In this document: positions 1 to 11,480 of the stretch, piece after piece
Numbering within the stretch: the first letter of the stretch is position 1
Layout of the letters: every line of letters begins with the position of its first letter
Assembly: GCF_000346465.2 (NCBI RefSeq)
Contig: NC_034015.1
Location: 14,119,507 to 14,183,506 of the forward strand
Length of the DNA: 64,000 nt
Source: Prunus persica
Lineage: Eukaryota; Streptophyta; Magnoliopsida; Rosales; Rosaceae
Direction of reading: 5' to 3'
The notes under the pieces: model-generated
Seen by the model: the letters and a program-made list of their open reading frames with translations, nothing else
Told to the model about the DNA's origin: nothing
The model's database searches: none
Position numbers and translations under genes: made by a program

Positions 1-1315
1 AACGTCAATGCTTTCAATAGCATCATTACAGACATTAAAGACAAGCTAACTGCTCAAGAAAAAGCCTTTCTGGAACTTGATTGAGCTGTTTTACAACAAA
101 AGAATTGACATGAATAACATGAATAAGTCGAACCTTGACTTAGTAAAGTTGGTCAAGAAGTTTGATCTAGATACAAAGTCCTTCAATTTTGGCACCAAAT
201 CACAGCCAATGCAGTGACTGAGATTCTAGGACTTCCAAACGAAGGAAGCTCTGTCAAACTTGGCAATGATGGATACACCTCTACCTTCAGAACAAGGCAC
301 TTTGGAGGAAAGTCAAAACCAACAAAAGGCATGGTAGAAGAAGAATTACAAAAGACAATTGTCTTAGCAAACCAACCGAAGAAAGAAAAGGCCAAGGTAA
401 AGCAAAAGAAGAAAATGAAGAAGCTGAAGAAGAAGAAGAAGAATAGGAAGACAAACAGGAAAATGAGGTTGTTGACTACGACAAGGATGTGGTCAGCCTA
501 ATCTTGATTCTGCTCTGTATGACATTCCTCTTTGCCAACTCATCATCCACTTTGCACTGGAAAATTGTTGAGCACTGTGTGAATCTAGAGACACTTTCAA
601 GCTATTTGTGGGCAAGAATTGTTTCAACCTACATAAATGACTCATTGATAAAAAAGGTAAAAGCAAAGAAGGGAGGAGAAGCCTCTATAGGAGTTTTTCG
701 GGTTGCACTATCCTAATATTAGTAAGTAAACAGTGGCTTATGCAATGCATTTTGAGTTTTATGCAATGCAGTTTCCATTTACTGTAATGTAGAAACAGAA
801 ACTGCAATGCAGTTTTTGTTTTATCCAATGAAGTTTCCAGCCTAATTTCTGACATATCTTGTTTTTGAACTGTGCAGTTTCTACTGTGTGAGAGGACAAA
901 TATCATACAACCAATCCTTCGCAAGGAGAAAAAAATTCCTGCAATTCTTAAATGGAGTCTTGTGGAACTCCACACAAGATTCAACCAAATAGAGGACTTA
1001 AATGACATAGAGGTATGCAATTTATCCCATGTTTTATTTTTAATGTATCTTGAATGTGAATCCATACTAAATCATTCTAATTGTACAGAGTATTTTTAAA
1101 ACCCCTAAAAAGCGAAAAACTACTAGAAAAGAGAGAGATCTTGTTGACAAGGTAATTTGAATTTGTATACAGTGGCTTATGCATTGCAATTTTTATTTTC
1201 TGCAATGCAATTTGCATTTTATCCAGTGCAGTTTCTAAATCATTCTCATTGTACACCTGATGTTCCTTCAAGAATACAAAGGCTAAAGAACAGAGAAAGA
1301 AAGAGGCGTTAAACA
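1..1315 (+). pseudogene. Broken multi-exon transposon-like plant gene, forward copy
   Basis: This is a remnant of a plant repeat-associated gene resembling the plant-mobile-domain/Ulp1-linked type; the family name is tentative. The recognisable core is a helical segment ending in ITANAVTEILGLPNEG in the intact frame, followed by a Lys/Glu-rich linker and an exon whose pieces read as GCTILIL then FLLCERTNIIQP then PAILKWSLVELHTRF across an intron. Probable exons are at about 490-719, 877-1010, 1088-1150 and 1274-1315, with introns starting GTAAGT, GTATGC and GTAATT. Compared with the minus-strand copy at 1359-2138, two short deletions (near 50-55 and near 207) break the frame. The 5' end lies outside the window. 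Each intron carries copies of a GCAATGCAGTTTCC-like motif. It is probably non-functional. Confidence 0.6.
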
Positions 1316-1997
1316 TCTTGCTATGAGTACAAAAAAGATAAGCAACCAAAAAAGGAGTGCTTGAAAGTGTGTCTAGATTCACAGTGCTCAACAATTTTCC
1401 AATGCAAAGTGGATGAAGAGTTGGCAAAGAGGAATGTCATACAGAGTAGAATCAAGATTAGGCTGACCACATCCTTATCATAGTCAACAACCTCATTTTC
1501 CTGTTTATCTTCCCCTTTTTCTTCTTCAGCTTCTTTGTTAGCTTTTCCTCTGTTCGTTTTCTTCTTTTGCTTTGCCTTGGCCTTTTCTTTCTTCGGTTGG
1601 TTTGCCAAGGCAATTGTCTTTTGTAATTCTTCTTCTACCATGTCTTTTGATGGTTTTGACTTTCCTCCGAAGTGCATTGTTCTGAAGGTAGCAGTGTATC
1701 TATCATTGCCAAGTTTGACAGAGTTCCTTCATTTGGAAGTCCTAGAATCTCAGTCACTGCATTGGCTGTGATTTTGAATGATTTGGTGCCGAAATTGAAG
1801 GACTTTGTATCTGGATCAAACTTCTTGAGCAGCTTTACTAAGTCGAGGTTCAACTTATTCATGTTATTCATGTCAATTCTTTTGTTGTAAAACAGCTCAA
1901 TCAAGTTCCAGAAAGGTGTTTTCTTGAGCAGTTTCTTCTGTCTTTCATTGAGTTTGTCTGTAACGTCTGTAATGATGCTATTGAAAGCATTGATGTT
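1..1997. repeat. Long inverted repeat with ~0.6-kb arms
   Basis: Bases 1-603 are the reverse complement, with scattered substitutions and small indels, of 1359-1997. The roughly 755-bp spacer holds the remaining exons and introns of the forward copy. The left arm probably extends beyond the window edge. A transcript across the whole unit could fold into a long imperfect double-stranded RNA. Confidence 0.85.
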
Positions 1998-2138
1998 GCA
2001 TCGAAACTGGATATAGTCCGGGTGCTTTGCTTTCCTATTATAGTTTGCCTTTGATTTTCTCTTTTGAGCCATGATTTTGATTCTTGACTTTCGTTGGTTT
2101 TGAGCTTCATTCTTTTGTGGTGACATTTCTTGTGCCAT
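1359..2138 (-). pseudogene. Second broken copy of the same transposon-like gene, inverted
   Basis: The minus-strand copy begins at an ATG near 2138 (MAQEMSPQKNEAQNQ) and runs through FRCNINAFNSIITDV, LIELFYNKRIDMNNMNKLNL and ITANAVTEILGLPNEG, where one base is missing relative to the forward copy and the frame shifts. The downstream part (HFGGKSKPSKDMVEEE, then a Lys/Glu-rich run and VVSLILILLCMTFLFANS) continues in another frame to about 1359, where similarity to the forward copy stops inside an exon. The copy is therefore both frameshifted and 3'-truncated. It faces the forward copy, forming a long inverted repeat. The function of the parent family is not established here; transposon domestication or capture is an inference. 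Confidence 0.6.
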
Positions 2139-4092
2139 TTGTGATATGAAACATGAATAGATGAAAACACTATTAGGACAAGTAAAGATAAACTACAAGG
2201 AAGAAGTATAAATAGTTAAGCAGAAAATAGAAAAAGAAATTGCAATGCAGTTTCCATCAGAAATATTTGATGCTCTTCCTCTTTTAAAAGGAGCAATCCA
2301 AAATGCAAAACATCAAACATAATAGAAATATAATAGGAGCAACTTGACATGAAATGGAAAGATCAGAATAGTCAAAACAAGAACTACAAACTAAACCGGA
2401 AACTGCAGTGCAATTTCCGTTTTCTTCAGTGTAGAAAACATATATATTTGATGCTCTTTCTCTTTCTTTGGTGATTTTTTGGTTTTTAGAGGTTTTGAAA
2501 CCAAAACTAAACCCAAAACCTAAACTACATTGTAGAACAAAGAATGGACAGGACGTAAAATTTCTAAAATCCTTAATCCCTATAAACGAAGGCAAAACCT
2601 AAACCAAGAATAGTTGTGAATCCAAAGAGTCATCCATTTTTCCAAAGGAAGCATGCATAATGAATAGTTGCTAAAATGTCTAAAATCCTTAATCTCTAAA
2701 ATCGAAGGCAAATTTTTGTTAGAGCATTGATTTTCATACAGTTTTTTCCAAGAGAGTGAGAATCGGCTTCGATCATTGGTGGTTGTCGCTGTTGGTGGTC
2801 ATCGTTGATTGTGGTTTACCGTGAATGGTCGTCGCTGTGCAGTCTGAGTTTTTGGTAGTAGTGTGAAAATGTGGAAGGCGGTTTCTCGAGGTGAAGACGA
2901 ATACTTACACGAATGGGTAATGACATATTTTGTAAATTTGAAACTAAATATTGAAATTTGAAAATAATGGCATAATGGCATATGTTGTAATTTTAATGTT
3001 TTTTTAATTATATTATGGTAAAAGCAGGTACTATATTTTGGCTTTTGGTTTTATCCTAATTAGCTGAAATTGAATTCCTATTTATCTAAATAGTAAACTA
3101 TATAGTGTGTGAAAAGTAAAGCTCCTGGCCATGCTTTTTAAGAAGAAGGGTAGCCTTGTCTTTTCAGTTTTTATTTTTAAGCTGGCCAAATGAATCTAGT
3201 CCTCTTTGGCATAATCTAAAATAACAATTCTTTTCTAGGTATTAAAATCCAAACAAAAATACCCAATGTCTCAAATACTAATTAGTAAAGTTACTTATGT
3301 CTAATACCTAATTTTTCTTAAAAAGAAAACCTAAAATAAAAAGATACTATTGACTTTTATTTTTTTGTTTTTCTAGATACTATTGAGTATTGACTATTCA
3401 TTGAGTCCAACGTTCTTCCCGACTTTTCCGCATAAAAATCGATATGAATCCTACATGGGTATCACTATTCACGATAATAGATTCTAGAACATACGAAAAA
3501 CTTGGAAAAAAAAGTTTTAAGGTTTTTTCTCGCCAAACAAAAGAGTTCCTAAAAGTTATTTTTGAGGCCTTTTTTCAGTGACCTAGACCCTGTTAAATAT
3601 ACATATTACTGTTTTTTTTTTTTAAAGAACTACAGGATGGATAAAAATCATGTTCCATTAGTTAGGTATCAAATATTGAAATTCTGAATTTACAAGTTAG
3701 ATAAATAAAACATATATGTTTAACAAAATGATTTATTACAAAACTTGTTTCAAAATGAAATTGGAAGTGACAGCATTAAAATCTTGAAACATAAGAAGAA
3801 GTTGAATGAGGACATCATTAATGAACATATCTTGTAGATAAGGATATTCAACTTATAAGTAAGTTTGAATCTTCGACCACACAAAATAATACAGAAACAA
3901 ATGGTGGTTGACTGGTTGGTTGAGCAACTTTGACGTTTTATGCGCATTCGAATACCTCTCTTGATTATATTATCCTGAAGTCCTTGTCTTGCTGTCCAAT
4001 AAACCCAGGTGTTCAACCTCTCACTGTCTCACACATCCTCCTCTCATTAAATAAACATCAATTTCAATTTCAGAACCCAATTCATCATCTTC
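2139..4092. other. Intergenic, no gene seen
   Basis: AT-rich sequence with further single copies of the GCAATGCAGTTTCC-like motif near 2240 and 2402 (the second variant), and a short GTCGTCGCTGT-rich patch around 2770-2840. No credible coding sequence was found. The last ~150 bases before 4093 should contain the promoter and 5' UTR of the DUF247 gene. Confidence 0.6.
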
Positions 4093-5579
4093 ATGACAAC
4101 ACTGGAGATGGGCACCAATCCAATACAACAAGAAACCAACCATGTGATCCGTATCTGGGAAGTAAACGAGGACCGCTTAGCCTCCATTCACAAGAAGATC
4201 TCAGAGCCTCCAAGGCTCCTCAGCAATGCAGCAGGCAAACCGTCTTGCTGCATTTTCAGAATCCCACAGAGCCTGCTCGAGATAAACGGCAAGTCGTACA
4301 ACCCCCAGATCCTCTCAATCGGCCCATACCACAGAGGGGAGCCACGCCTCAAGATGATCGAAGAGCACAAGTGGCGCTACTTGGGTTCCTTGCTGTCCAG
4401 AACAGAGGCCAAAGGGTTGACTTTAAACGATTATTTCAAGGCGTTAGAGCCACTGCAAGCCGAGGCCAGAGAATGCTACTCAGAAAGTATAAACCTCAGT
4501 ACAGATGAGTTCATTGAAATGATGGTTCTTGATGGTTGTTTTATAATTGAATTGTTTAGGAAATTTGGGCGCTTGGTTAAGTTTGAGGAATATGACCCCC
4601 TTGTCAGCATGGTTTGGATAATATCATTTTTGGTCAGGGACTTGCTTAGGCTTGAGAATCAGATACCCTATTTGGTTCTTGAGGTCTTGTTTGATCTAAC
4701 AACTTTGCCAGAACATAAAGACAATGGGAAAACACTCTCGTTGCTTGCATTGGAATTCTTCAACCACCATATGCAGAGGCCTGACCATGTCATACAAAAT
4801 CACCAAAATCTCACAGGTATGGTCTCAAATTTCGATTTTTAACTAATACCCTTTTTTCGATGTTTCGTTTAGTACATTTTCCCTGAAACTTGTTCATAAT
4901 TGCTCCAGATTTTGTTTCTGTATTTTAATTAAACACCTTGCTCGTAGGCGTGCATTTGCTTGACTTGTTGCGCGCAAGTGTTATACCACCAGGCCATGAT
5001 GAACCACATAGAGGCAACATTATCCCAACACATACCATTCATTGTGTTTCGAAGCTTCGCCGTGCCGGGATCAAGCTCAGACCGTGCGAAGGTGAGAGCT
5101 TCTTGGTGATCAAATTCAAGCGCGGAGTCATTGAAATGCCCACGATAACCATCGACGATTTCATGAGCTCCTTCCTGCTCAACTGTGTGGCCTATGAGCA
5201 GTGCCACAAGTCATGTTCCAAGCACATCACCACCTATGCAACATTGCTGGATTGTCTCGTGAACACATACAAGGATGTTGAGTACTTGTGCGACCGAAAC
5301 ATCATTGAGAATTGCTTTGGGAACGACGGGGACGTTGCTCGATTTGTTAACAATTTGGGGAAAGATGTGGCTTTTGATATGGACAGATGCTATCTGGCTA
5401 AGTTGTTCAATGATGTGCACCACTATTATGGGAATAGTTGGCATGTTCAATGGGCTAGCTTCAAGTACACTTACTTTGACACTCCATGGTCCTGCATATC
5501 TGCCTTTGCTGCATTGATTTTGTTGATAATGACCTTGTTGCAGACCTTTTACACTGTTCTAGGTCATTATCAGACTTGA
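4093..5579 (+). CDS. DUF247 membrane protein, two exons
   Basis: Exon 1 is 4093-4816 and exon 2 is 4948-5579, joined over a 131-bp GT-AG intron (donor GGTATGG, acceptor CTCGTAG), giving a protein of 451 residues. The typical DUF247 layout is visible. The N-terminal part has CCIFRIPQSL, YNPQILSIGPYHRGEPRLK and EEHKWRYL. The middle has MMVLDGCFIIELFRKF and DLLRLENQIPYLVLEVLF. The C-terminal part has SVSKLRRAGIK-like text (seen as CVSKLRRAGIKLRP) and an NCVAYEQCH motif. A hydrophobic segment near the C terminus (ISAFAALILLIMTLLQTFY) is the usual single anchor of the family. Biochemical function of DUF247 is unknown; some members act in grass self-incompatibility or defence. An alternative start is ATG 4108. 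The gene appears intact. Confidence 0.93.
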
Positions 5580-7115
5580 AAAATGAAAATGGTGTTTGAT
5601 ATATATACATATTTACTATAAGTCTTTGCCTATTAATCTTGAGATTTTGATTCTGAAAACGGTTTAGAACATGATAAAATACTAACCGGTAAGTGCCTGA
5701 GCACGACTGATATAATAATTTCTTGTTGATCGTTGCTATGCTAAATTCTTGGAGTAAAATGATAATTTGATTGTAAACGCTAAACACTAAGCATGCATTT
5801 TATGCAAGGCAAATATGACCTTGATGCTCTGTTTGGGAAAACAGAGAAGGAAAAGAAGAAGGGAGAAAATGATATAAGAAAGAAAATAGGGAGATCTATA
5901 AGAGGAGAAGACAAGGGGAAATTCAGGGAAGAAAAAAGTGCGACAATTATTAATAGATCAAAGTAGAGTTTACATACTTATTTGGGTACTAGATGGGTCA
6001 ATAATTTCACACAATGTATTTCAACGATTCGAACCGTCTAATTTTTAGATATTCCCTCAAATATCATGTCCGCAAAAAGTCACTTAAATTGCGAACGGAA
6101 ATATCAAAATCAAACAAGGCTGTCCCCTGAATTTGCTTTTATAATACATAAAAGCAAATCCATCTAATAGTCTGCAACTCTGTTTTGATATCACGTCTTT
6201 TTGTGAGCAGGTTAGGCCATCTAATAGTCTTAGTAGTTTTATATGTTTGTGTACCAAATCCATCTTCTCGACGCAAATCATAGCATGAGTGGAAAACTTG
6301 ACAAGAAAAGGCGACTTTTTTTTATAGTCTGTCTTTGTTATATAGACTTCACCTATATATCTACCCATATGTTGGGCTAGGTGCTCTGAACTTCAAGGTG
6401 TAGAATTTTATCCATGAAGAGCTCGGTGTGGGGTGAGGTGAAATGGGGAGATTAATCCTTAAATACATAAAATCTAAATTATAAAAAAAATATGAGTTCT
6501 AGAAATTCTTAACAAATCATCGTCAAAAATAGCCGCAGCCCAATTAGAAATCTCCCTCGTAGAGAGTTGCAAGTTAATATTATACTCCTTTCTGGATAAT
6601 TGTTTCTCTACATGGACAATTCTATTTGATTCTCAACCAAGGCGGCGCATACTATGATATCATACTGTTATGACATGGGCTAGTGGCACGGCCAATGTCA
6701 TGCACGCGACCGTGTTATTAAGACCATGACCAACCCTATCAGGTATGGTAATTTCCATTTCATCCCCCCAAAAAAAAAAAAATTATTTGATACACCTGCG
6801 CAAGTAGAAAGCAGATTATTAGTCTCGTGCTCTTGAAGGAAAGACTGCCTCTCAAAGTTGAATGTTTGAAATTTTCAACTCCACTCAGCATGCTCAAACT
6901 CAAACGTCTGGATTTTGAATTTTTCAACCCCTTAGCCTCCCGTACGTCTCAGTTCCTATATATATACCTTCATTCTTCCAAGTCTCCTACAAACAAACCC
7001 ACCAAATATTTCACCTATCAGATTTGCTTCAAACTTCAAACCCTACTTTCTATTTTCAGCAATCAATACGGGATTTTCATCTTGGTTCAGAGCTGCTTCT
7101 ATATCGAACAAATTC
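5580..7115. other. Intergenic and upstream region of the first small-protein gene
   Basis: No coding gene is evident. From about 6118 the sequence resembles that upstream of the second small-protein gene (from about 11486): a GGCTGT...CCCTTAATTT-like block, then ATCACGTCTTTTT, then AGCAGGTTAGGC and CATCTAATAGT-like blocks. A further shared block, CTCTCAAAGTTGAAT, occurs near 6849 and 11786. A TATATATA stretch near 6958-6966 is a plausible core promoter about 150 bp upstream of the start codon. Confidence 0.5.
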
Positions 7116-7592
7116 ATGAGCTCACAAAACTGTTCAGGGCAAACTTCAGGACTGGTTCAATTTCCACAACCCACAAGACCAATAAACAGCTACAAGGACA
7201 TGACGAGTTCAATGGCACTGCCTCAACCCACAAAGCCAATTAGCCTAGACAATATCACTTGTACGAATTCCGAGCCATACTTGCCCAAAACAGAAGCCAA
7301 ACTTCCACAACAATTTGTTGATCGTGTAAATCTGGCACCGCCAACCGAAGAGGAACACAAGGAATCTCTTCATGGGTTGCTTGAAATCATCTCAGAGCTT
7401 CGTGAAAAAGTTCCTGCAAAATTAGCAGACCACTTACGTGATATGGATGGAACAAAAGCTCTACCCACTGTGCTAAAGGGTTCTACTGCTAGCCGTGGCC
7501 TTGAAGCTGTGGATTTGTCAAAGAAGCTTGAGCGCTTCAAGATACGAACTTTCGATTCAGAAGGAGTTGTGGAGGAGGAACAGAAGCGATAA
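7116..7592 (+). CDS. Small acidic protein, unrecognised family (paralog 1)
   Basis: A single-exon frame encodes 158 residues. I do not recognise the family. The N-terminal ~75 residues are Ser/Pro/Thr-rich and look disordered. The C-terminal half is shared with the protein at 12107-12430: an EEEHKESLHGLLEIISELRE-like helix, VPAKLADHLRDMDGTKA, and the nearly invariant end KLERFKIRTFDSEGVVEEE. No signal peptide or membrane span is apparent. The gene lies 1.5 kb downstream of the DUF247 gene. The paralog and the shared upstream blocks support a real transcribed gene. ATG 7116 was chosen because its MSSQN start resembles the MSSMS start of the paralog. An upstream ATG at 6827 belongs to a different, non-conserved frame. 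Confidence 0.7.
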   Translation: MSSQNCSGQTSGLVQFPQPTRPINSYKDMTSSMALPQPTKPISLDNITCTNSEPYLPKTEAKLPQQFVDRVNLAPPTEEEHKESLHGLLEIISELREKVPAKLADHLRDMDGTKALPTVLKGSTASRGLEAVDLSKKLERFKIRTFDSEGVVEEEQKR

Positions 7593-7880
7593 TGCGACCA
7601 ATTAATTATTCGATTAAGAGTGATGTGTTAAGAAAGTCACTTTATTTTTTGTGCAAATTTTTTTTACTGAAAGTTTAGTTATTATTCATTTATTCACATT
7701 TTTTGTTTGATGCTTTGGAATATAGAATCAAATATCCTCATCTTCTTTGTTTTATTCATATTTAAATTCTCACTGTAATGTTATATTTATTTATAGAGAA
7801 AATTACATTTTAGTAGCCAGTGGGTTACCTAATACAAAATCAACACTTTTTTGGTTCATAAAATGAATACTTTACAGTGA

Positions 7881-8163
7881 TCAATCTCCACTGGCACAGC
7901 CTCTACAACCACAACGCACACACTCTATAAGCTTCTCCTCCCGCAGATGCTTGGGCACTTGGCAGACACACGTCGTGGCAAAGTTGTGATCGCGAGGCTG
8001 CATGCATCTTAAACAGCAAAGGCGTTCATAACCAGGCTTTTTCCATTTTGCAATTAGATTGCGATCCCCATAGCCTTGGTCCAGGCAGAACTCGTACAGC
8101 TCCTTAGATATCTCATTTCTCAGATGGTGCAGGTCAAAAACGTAGCGGAATTGGTGGCGGGAA
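7881..8163 (-). pseudogene. BUD31/G10 splicing factor, 5'-truncated copy
   Basis: Reading the minus strand from about 8163 to the stop at 7881 gives the C-terminal two-thirds of plant BUD31 (G10), a zinc-binding component of the spliceosome. Recognisable blocks are [80 protein letters not shown] and CRGCASGD followed by a stop. All Cys-rich zinc motifs are present and the ~90 codons have no stop or intron. There is no in-frame ATG before a stop around 8235, and sequence upstream of the HQ(F)RY block is unrelated, so the N-terminal third is missing. A TATATATATAAG box at 8245-8257 could drive transcription. I call it a truncated, possibly retrotransposed, copy. A decayed second relic lies at 9361-9445. 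Confidence 0.85.
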
Positions 8164-9360
8164 CAGAGGTAGAGGAGAGCAGAAAAGGAAAGAGAATTGT
8201 AATTTGAAGTGAGTGAATAATTGTACAGTATGTTTACAACCTAGCTTATATATATAGGCAAAGCAAAACCTTAATGAAAACAGGAGAACATATCCTATCA
8301 GGTCCTCTATCAGAGAATTTGCCGGATTCTCCTTCTTTTATTTCAAATAGAAATCCTTCTCCGACCAAAAGAAGAAGAAGAAAATTTTATTTTATTTTAT
8401 AGAAAACCGTTTTGAGTATCGAATTCAAAACAGCAAGGAAGCCCACATGTCGTTCACGGCCCAACATTCTGATTAAAATTTAAAAGCCCAACCGAAATAT
8501 ACTGGATAATTTATTTATTTATTTATATTGTTTTTGTTCCATCTTCCTTTAATGATCCACCAAAGCCCACAGTGTAATTTTGCAAAGACAAAACACCTCA
8601 TTGAATTTGATGGCTGATGTGGATATTTGACAAGTTGTATAACTCTATACTCCACCTGAAATGTTAAAAAATACTAATATTTTATCATTATTTTTCAATG
8701 GATTTAAAAAATAATAAAAACTGGTGGGGCCAGAAGAATAAAAAAATCCGATGCAACCAATCAAAGACAACAAACAGTAATAGTAATTAAAGGTAAGTGG
8801 GGTAAAGAAAATAAATAATTAAAAATAAGGAAATAACGCCTCAGTATGTTGGGATCAATATTAACTTCTTTGCTCCAGCCTTCTTTTCTATGTCAATAAT
8901 GACAACTTGGTTGGATCTCCAAGCAGCTTTAATTGTTACCGTTTGCCATGTTGCATGTCATTTAACTGGTCTGTTGGAGATGCTCTTAAGGCATCTTCTC
9001 ACAAGGATTATGTGCAAGGCCAATTGACTTGATAGCTGCATAAGAATTCTTAGGGGCATACGTCGGATTGTTTCTTAAAATCCATTTTAAATAATTATCA
9101 TTCTTTTTCAAAGAAAATATGTTACCTCCGCAATTAGAATCATTCATCAAGACCAATTTTCAGAACCAAAAAACTCATCCATAGCAAACTTGGAAAGCTT
9201 TCATGTTGCAATGAGTTGAATATCAAAACTATGGTTTACACCAAGAGAGACATACTACTAATACCATTTGCAAAGGGTCCATATTCAGGAAGATTAAGAT
9301 CAGCTAATTGATACAAATATATCCATCTAGTATTACATTTCTAACAACATTCTGCTAATT
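8164..9360. other. Intergenic, nothing identified
   Basis: AT-rich sequence with no ORF of interest. A GGAGATGCTCTTAA string at 8978-8991 looks like one end of a MITE, but no matching opposite end was found. Confidence 0.5.
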
Positions 9361-9445
9361 AATCCCCGTTGGCACATCCTCTGCAGCCACTGTGTAACCT
9401 TTTCCTCCCTCAGTTATTTGAGAACTCGGCTGTATTTCGAACACA
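9361..9445 (-). pseudogene. Decayed BUD31 3'-end relic
   Basis: The plus-strand string GGCACATCCTCTGCAGCCAC, followed by CCTTTTCCTCCCTCAG, aligns with the reverse complement of the BUD31 tail ([10 protein letters not shown] and LREEK codons) seen at 7881-7950. It has small indels that destroy the frame. Only ~85 bp are recognisable. It is an older or more eroded duplicate of the copy 1.5 kb away. Confidence 0.55.
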
Positions 9446-9997
9446 AACTCTATGTAAACAAGATGCCACAATCTAAATAGAAGTTGAGTAAGATACAAAA
9501 AGTATTAAACACATTTGGAAACGGATATCTAAATTCATTTGAAATGCTTAAAAACTAATTTGTTAAACATAGTATTACTTTCTCCCAATGTCTTCATTAG
9601 TTGCATATATTTGCAAAATTATTGAAATATTTTTATTATTATGAAAGAATCTAGAAGGTACTCAACAGAAGCTCTTCAACATATTTCATTGTCTTAATTA
9701 GTCTCTCCCAATATCTTAATTAGTCGCATATAGTTGCAAAGTTATTGAAATATATTTTATTATGACTAGCTAGTACTCAACAATGCTTTATTAAATATGC
9801 GTGTCTCAATGCTCATCCTATTCTTACCTATATGGCCTTCATGTAAATTTGACCACAACATCTCCAAAGAATGTTTGTATGATATTTTGTGCACAAAGAC
9901 AATTAGGTTTCGATAACATAAAAAGATCCAATATTATCATCACAATCAAGCATTTGCTAAACCAAAATCTAATCTTCTTTACTTTAGCTCTCTGCAA

Positions 9998-10324
9998 CTA
10001 AAGTTCATCCTCCATGGTTTTAATATGCCTTAACAGTCTAGGAATGATCTGCTTGGAACGATTGCACATTTCTGGGTCCGCCCACTCCCACAAATCACAC
10101 CGTCAAACTCTCGGCATCAGTCACGGAATCAGATAGAAGAAAAGAAAAAATTCAAATAACCAAAAGCATCATAAACTCACCCCTTGTGTGCCACAAACAT
10201 AGAACCTTGTTCCAAGGTTTAAACCTGTCCACAATATCCTTATTAACGTCTCTTTTCGACATTTACAGTATCTCTCCAACACAGCTCCTCCACATTCACT
10301 TGAGGTTGACGTCTCGCGCCTCAT
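9998..10324 (-). pseudogene. GRF-type zinc-finger gene relic, two exons
   Basis: On the minus strand an ATG at 10324 opens a 48-codon exon (10181-10324) ending in YCKCRKETLIRIL, then TGLNLGTRFYVCGTQG, followed by a GTGAGT donor. About 90 bp further on, a second block reads CDLWEWADPEMCNRSKQIIP, then RLLRHIKTMEDEL and a stop at 9998. Together these match the plant GRF zinc finger (C-x-C ... GRRFYxCGTQG ... C-x(2)-FxWxDxxxC). The block around the likely acceptor contains an in-frame TGA and does not splice cleanly, so I treat it as a relic, though a short functional protein with an unusual acceptor cannot be excluded. GRF fingers bind nucleic acid and are often amplified in plant genomes. Confidence 0.5.
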
Positions 10325-11480
10325 ATCAGCAACCCCACTAGTCTATGTTACAAAATTGGGGCTTTAGGGCTAATTGATGGGGATTTAGTCGAAGTGAAGG
10401 GTGAAGTGGCGATTTTTCCTTTCTTAAATGGGTAGCGTGCGCCTCACATGGGAAGAGTAACAGAGAAATGGATGAAATCAGTCAAAATCTGATGGTAAGG
10501 ACCTAATTGACTATTTTTAAGTATCCTTAATTTACCAAAAATTTAATCGAGGGTGCAAATTGACAATTATGGTATAGTTCAGAGCGCAAAACCGCATTTA
10601 AGCTTAAATAAAAAGTGTAAAGTTAACCATGGTTATGCTTATGGACACGTGTCAAGTATTAAAAAGGGTAGCAAGAATAACCTTGGGTTAAAGTGGTGAG
10701 CAAAACTACTTCCCGGAAAAAAAAAAAAAAAGAAGGGCTACTTTGAACCAAGATGATTTGAAAATAATGATGAGAAAAAAAAGGGGTTGTTTATTCAAAT
10801 GATCCTCAAATTTATACCCGAGTTGCCTTTTGGTCTATCAACTAAATTATTCATTCAAATGGTACACTAATTATTTATTAATTGGGGGAGGAGGATATGG
10901 GGCAAAAGCCCCGATTTAGGACTGTTTTACCCCTATATTTGACGGCAATATTAACATAATGTAACAGTAGAACTAAGTCCTCGATGGACAGAGAAAAACA
11001 TTAATTATCTTTGCTGTTGTTGGGAATGAACGAACGCCCTGGCAACACTCGACGATGGTGTTTAAGAAGTGGGGATTGAGAAATCGGCTCCAACGATGGT
11101 GTTTAAGAAGTGGCAGCACTTGACGATGCCCTTCTGTTATGAGCCGACTCCAATGGTCTGGGTTGCGACTGGGACTGGGATTGTTTGGGTTGTTGGAGAG
11201 AGAGTGTGTGTCTGATTGATTTGATTAAGTAAAGAACCATACTTTTAAAATAGTGCACCCCATCAAATCAGTGGGCAAACCTTGGCAACAATGGCAACAA
11301 CATTCTGTTGCAGACCCACGATGAGATGGGTGTTGGATTGGAGTGGGGGAGGATTAGATGGGGTGGGGTTGGGTGGGCTGGTTGATGTGAAAACATAATT
11401 AACAGATAAAAGGCTGAGCCTTTGATTTCCATAATTGGCTACTGAATATATAGGTCAATACTAACCCAAATTTAGGAAAT
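10325..11480. other. Intergenic, repeat-like patches only
   Basis: No gene is seen. A short direct repeat, CGATGGTGTTTAAGAAGTGG, occurs twice near 11052 and 11093. A TTTGGTCTATCAACTAAATT-type block near 10830 resembles ends of plant MITEs, but no element could be delimited. Confidence 0.4.

Noticed and set aside
3930..4508. 192-codon plus-strand frame
   Set aside because: It overlaps DUF247 exon 1 in another frame and has no family features. It is a shadow.
8245..8257. Independent promoter feature
   Set aside because: TATATATATAAG alone in AT-rich DNA is weak evidence. It is mentioned only with the BUD31 copy.
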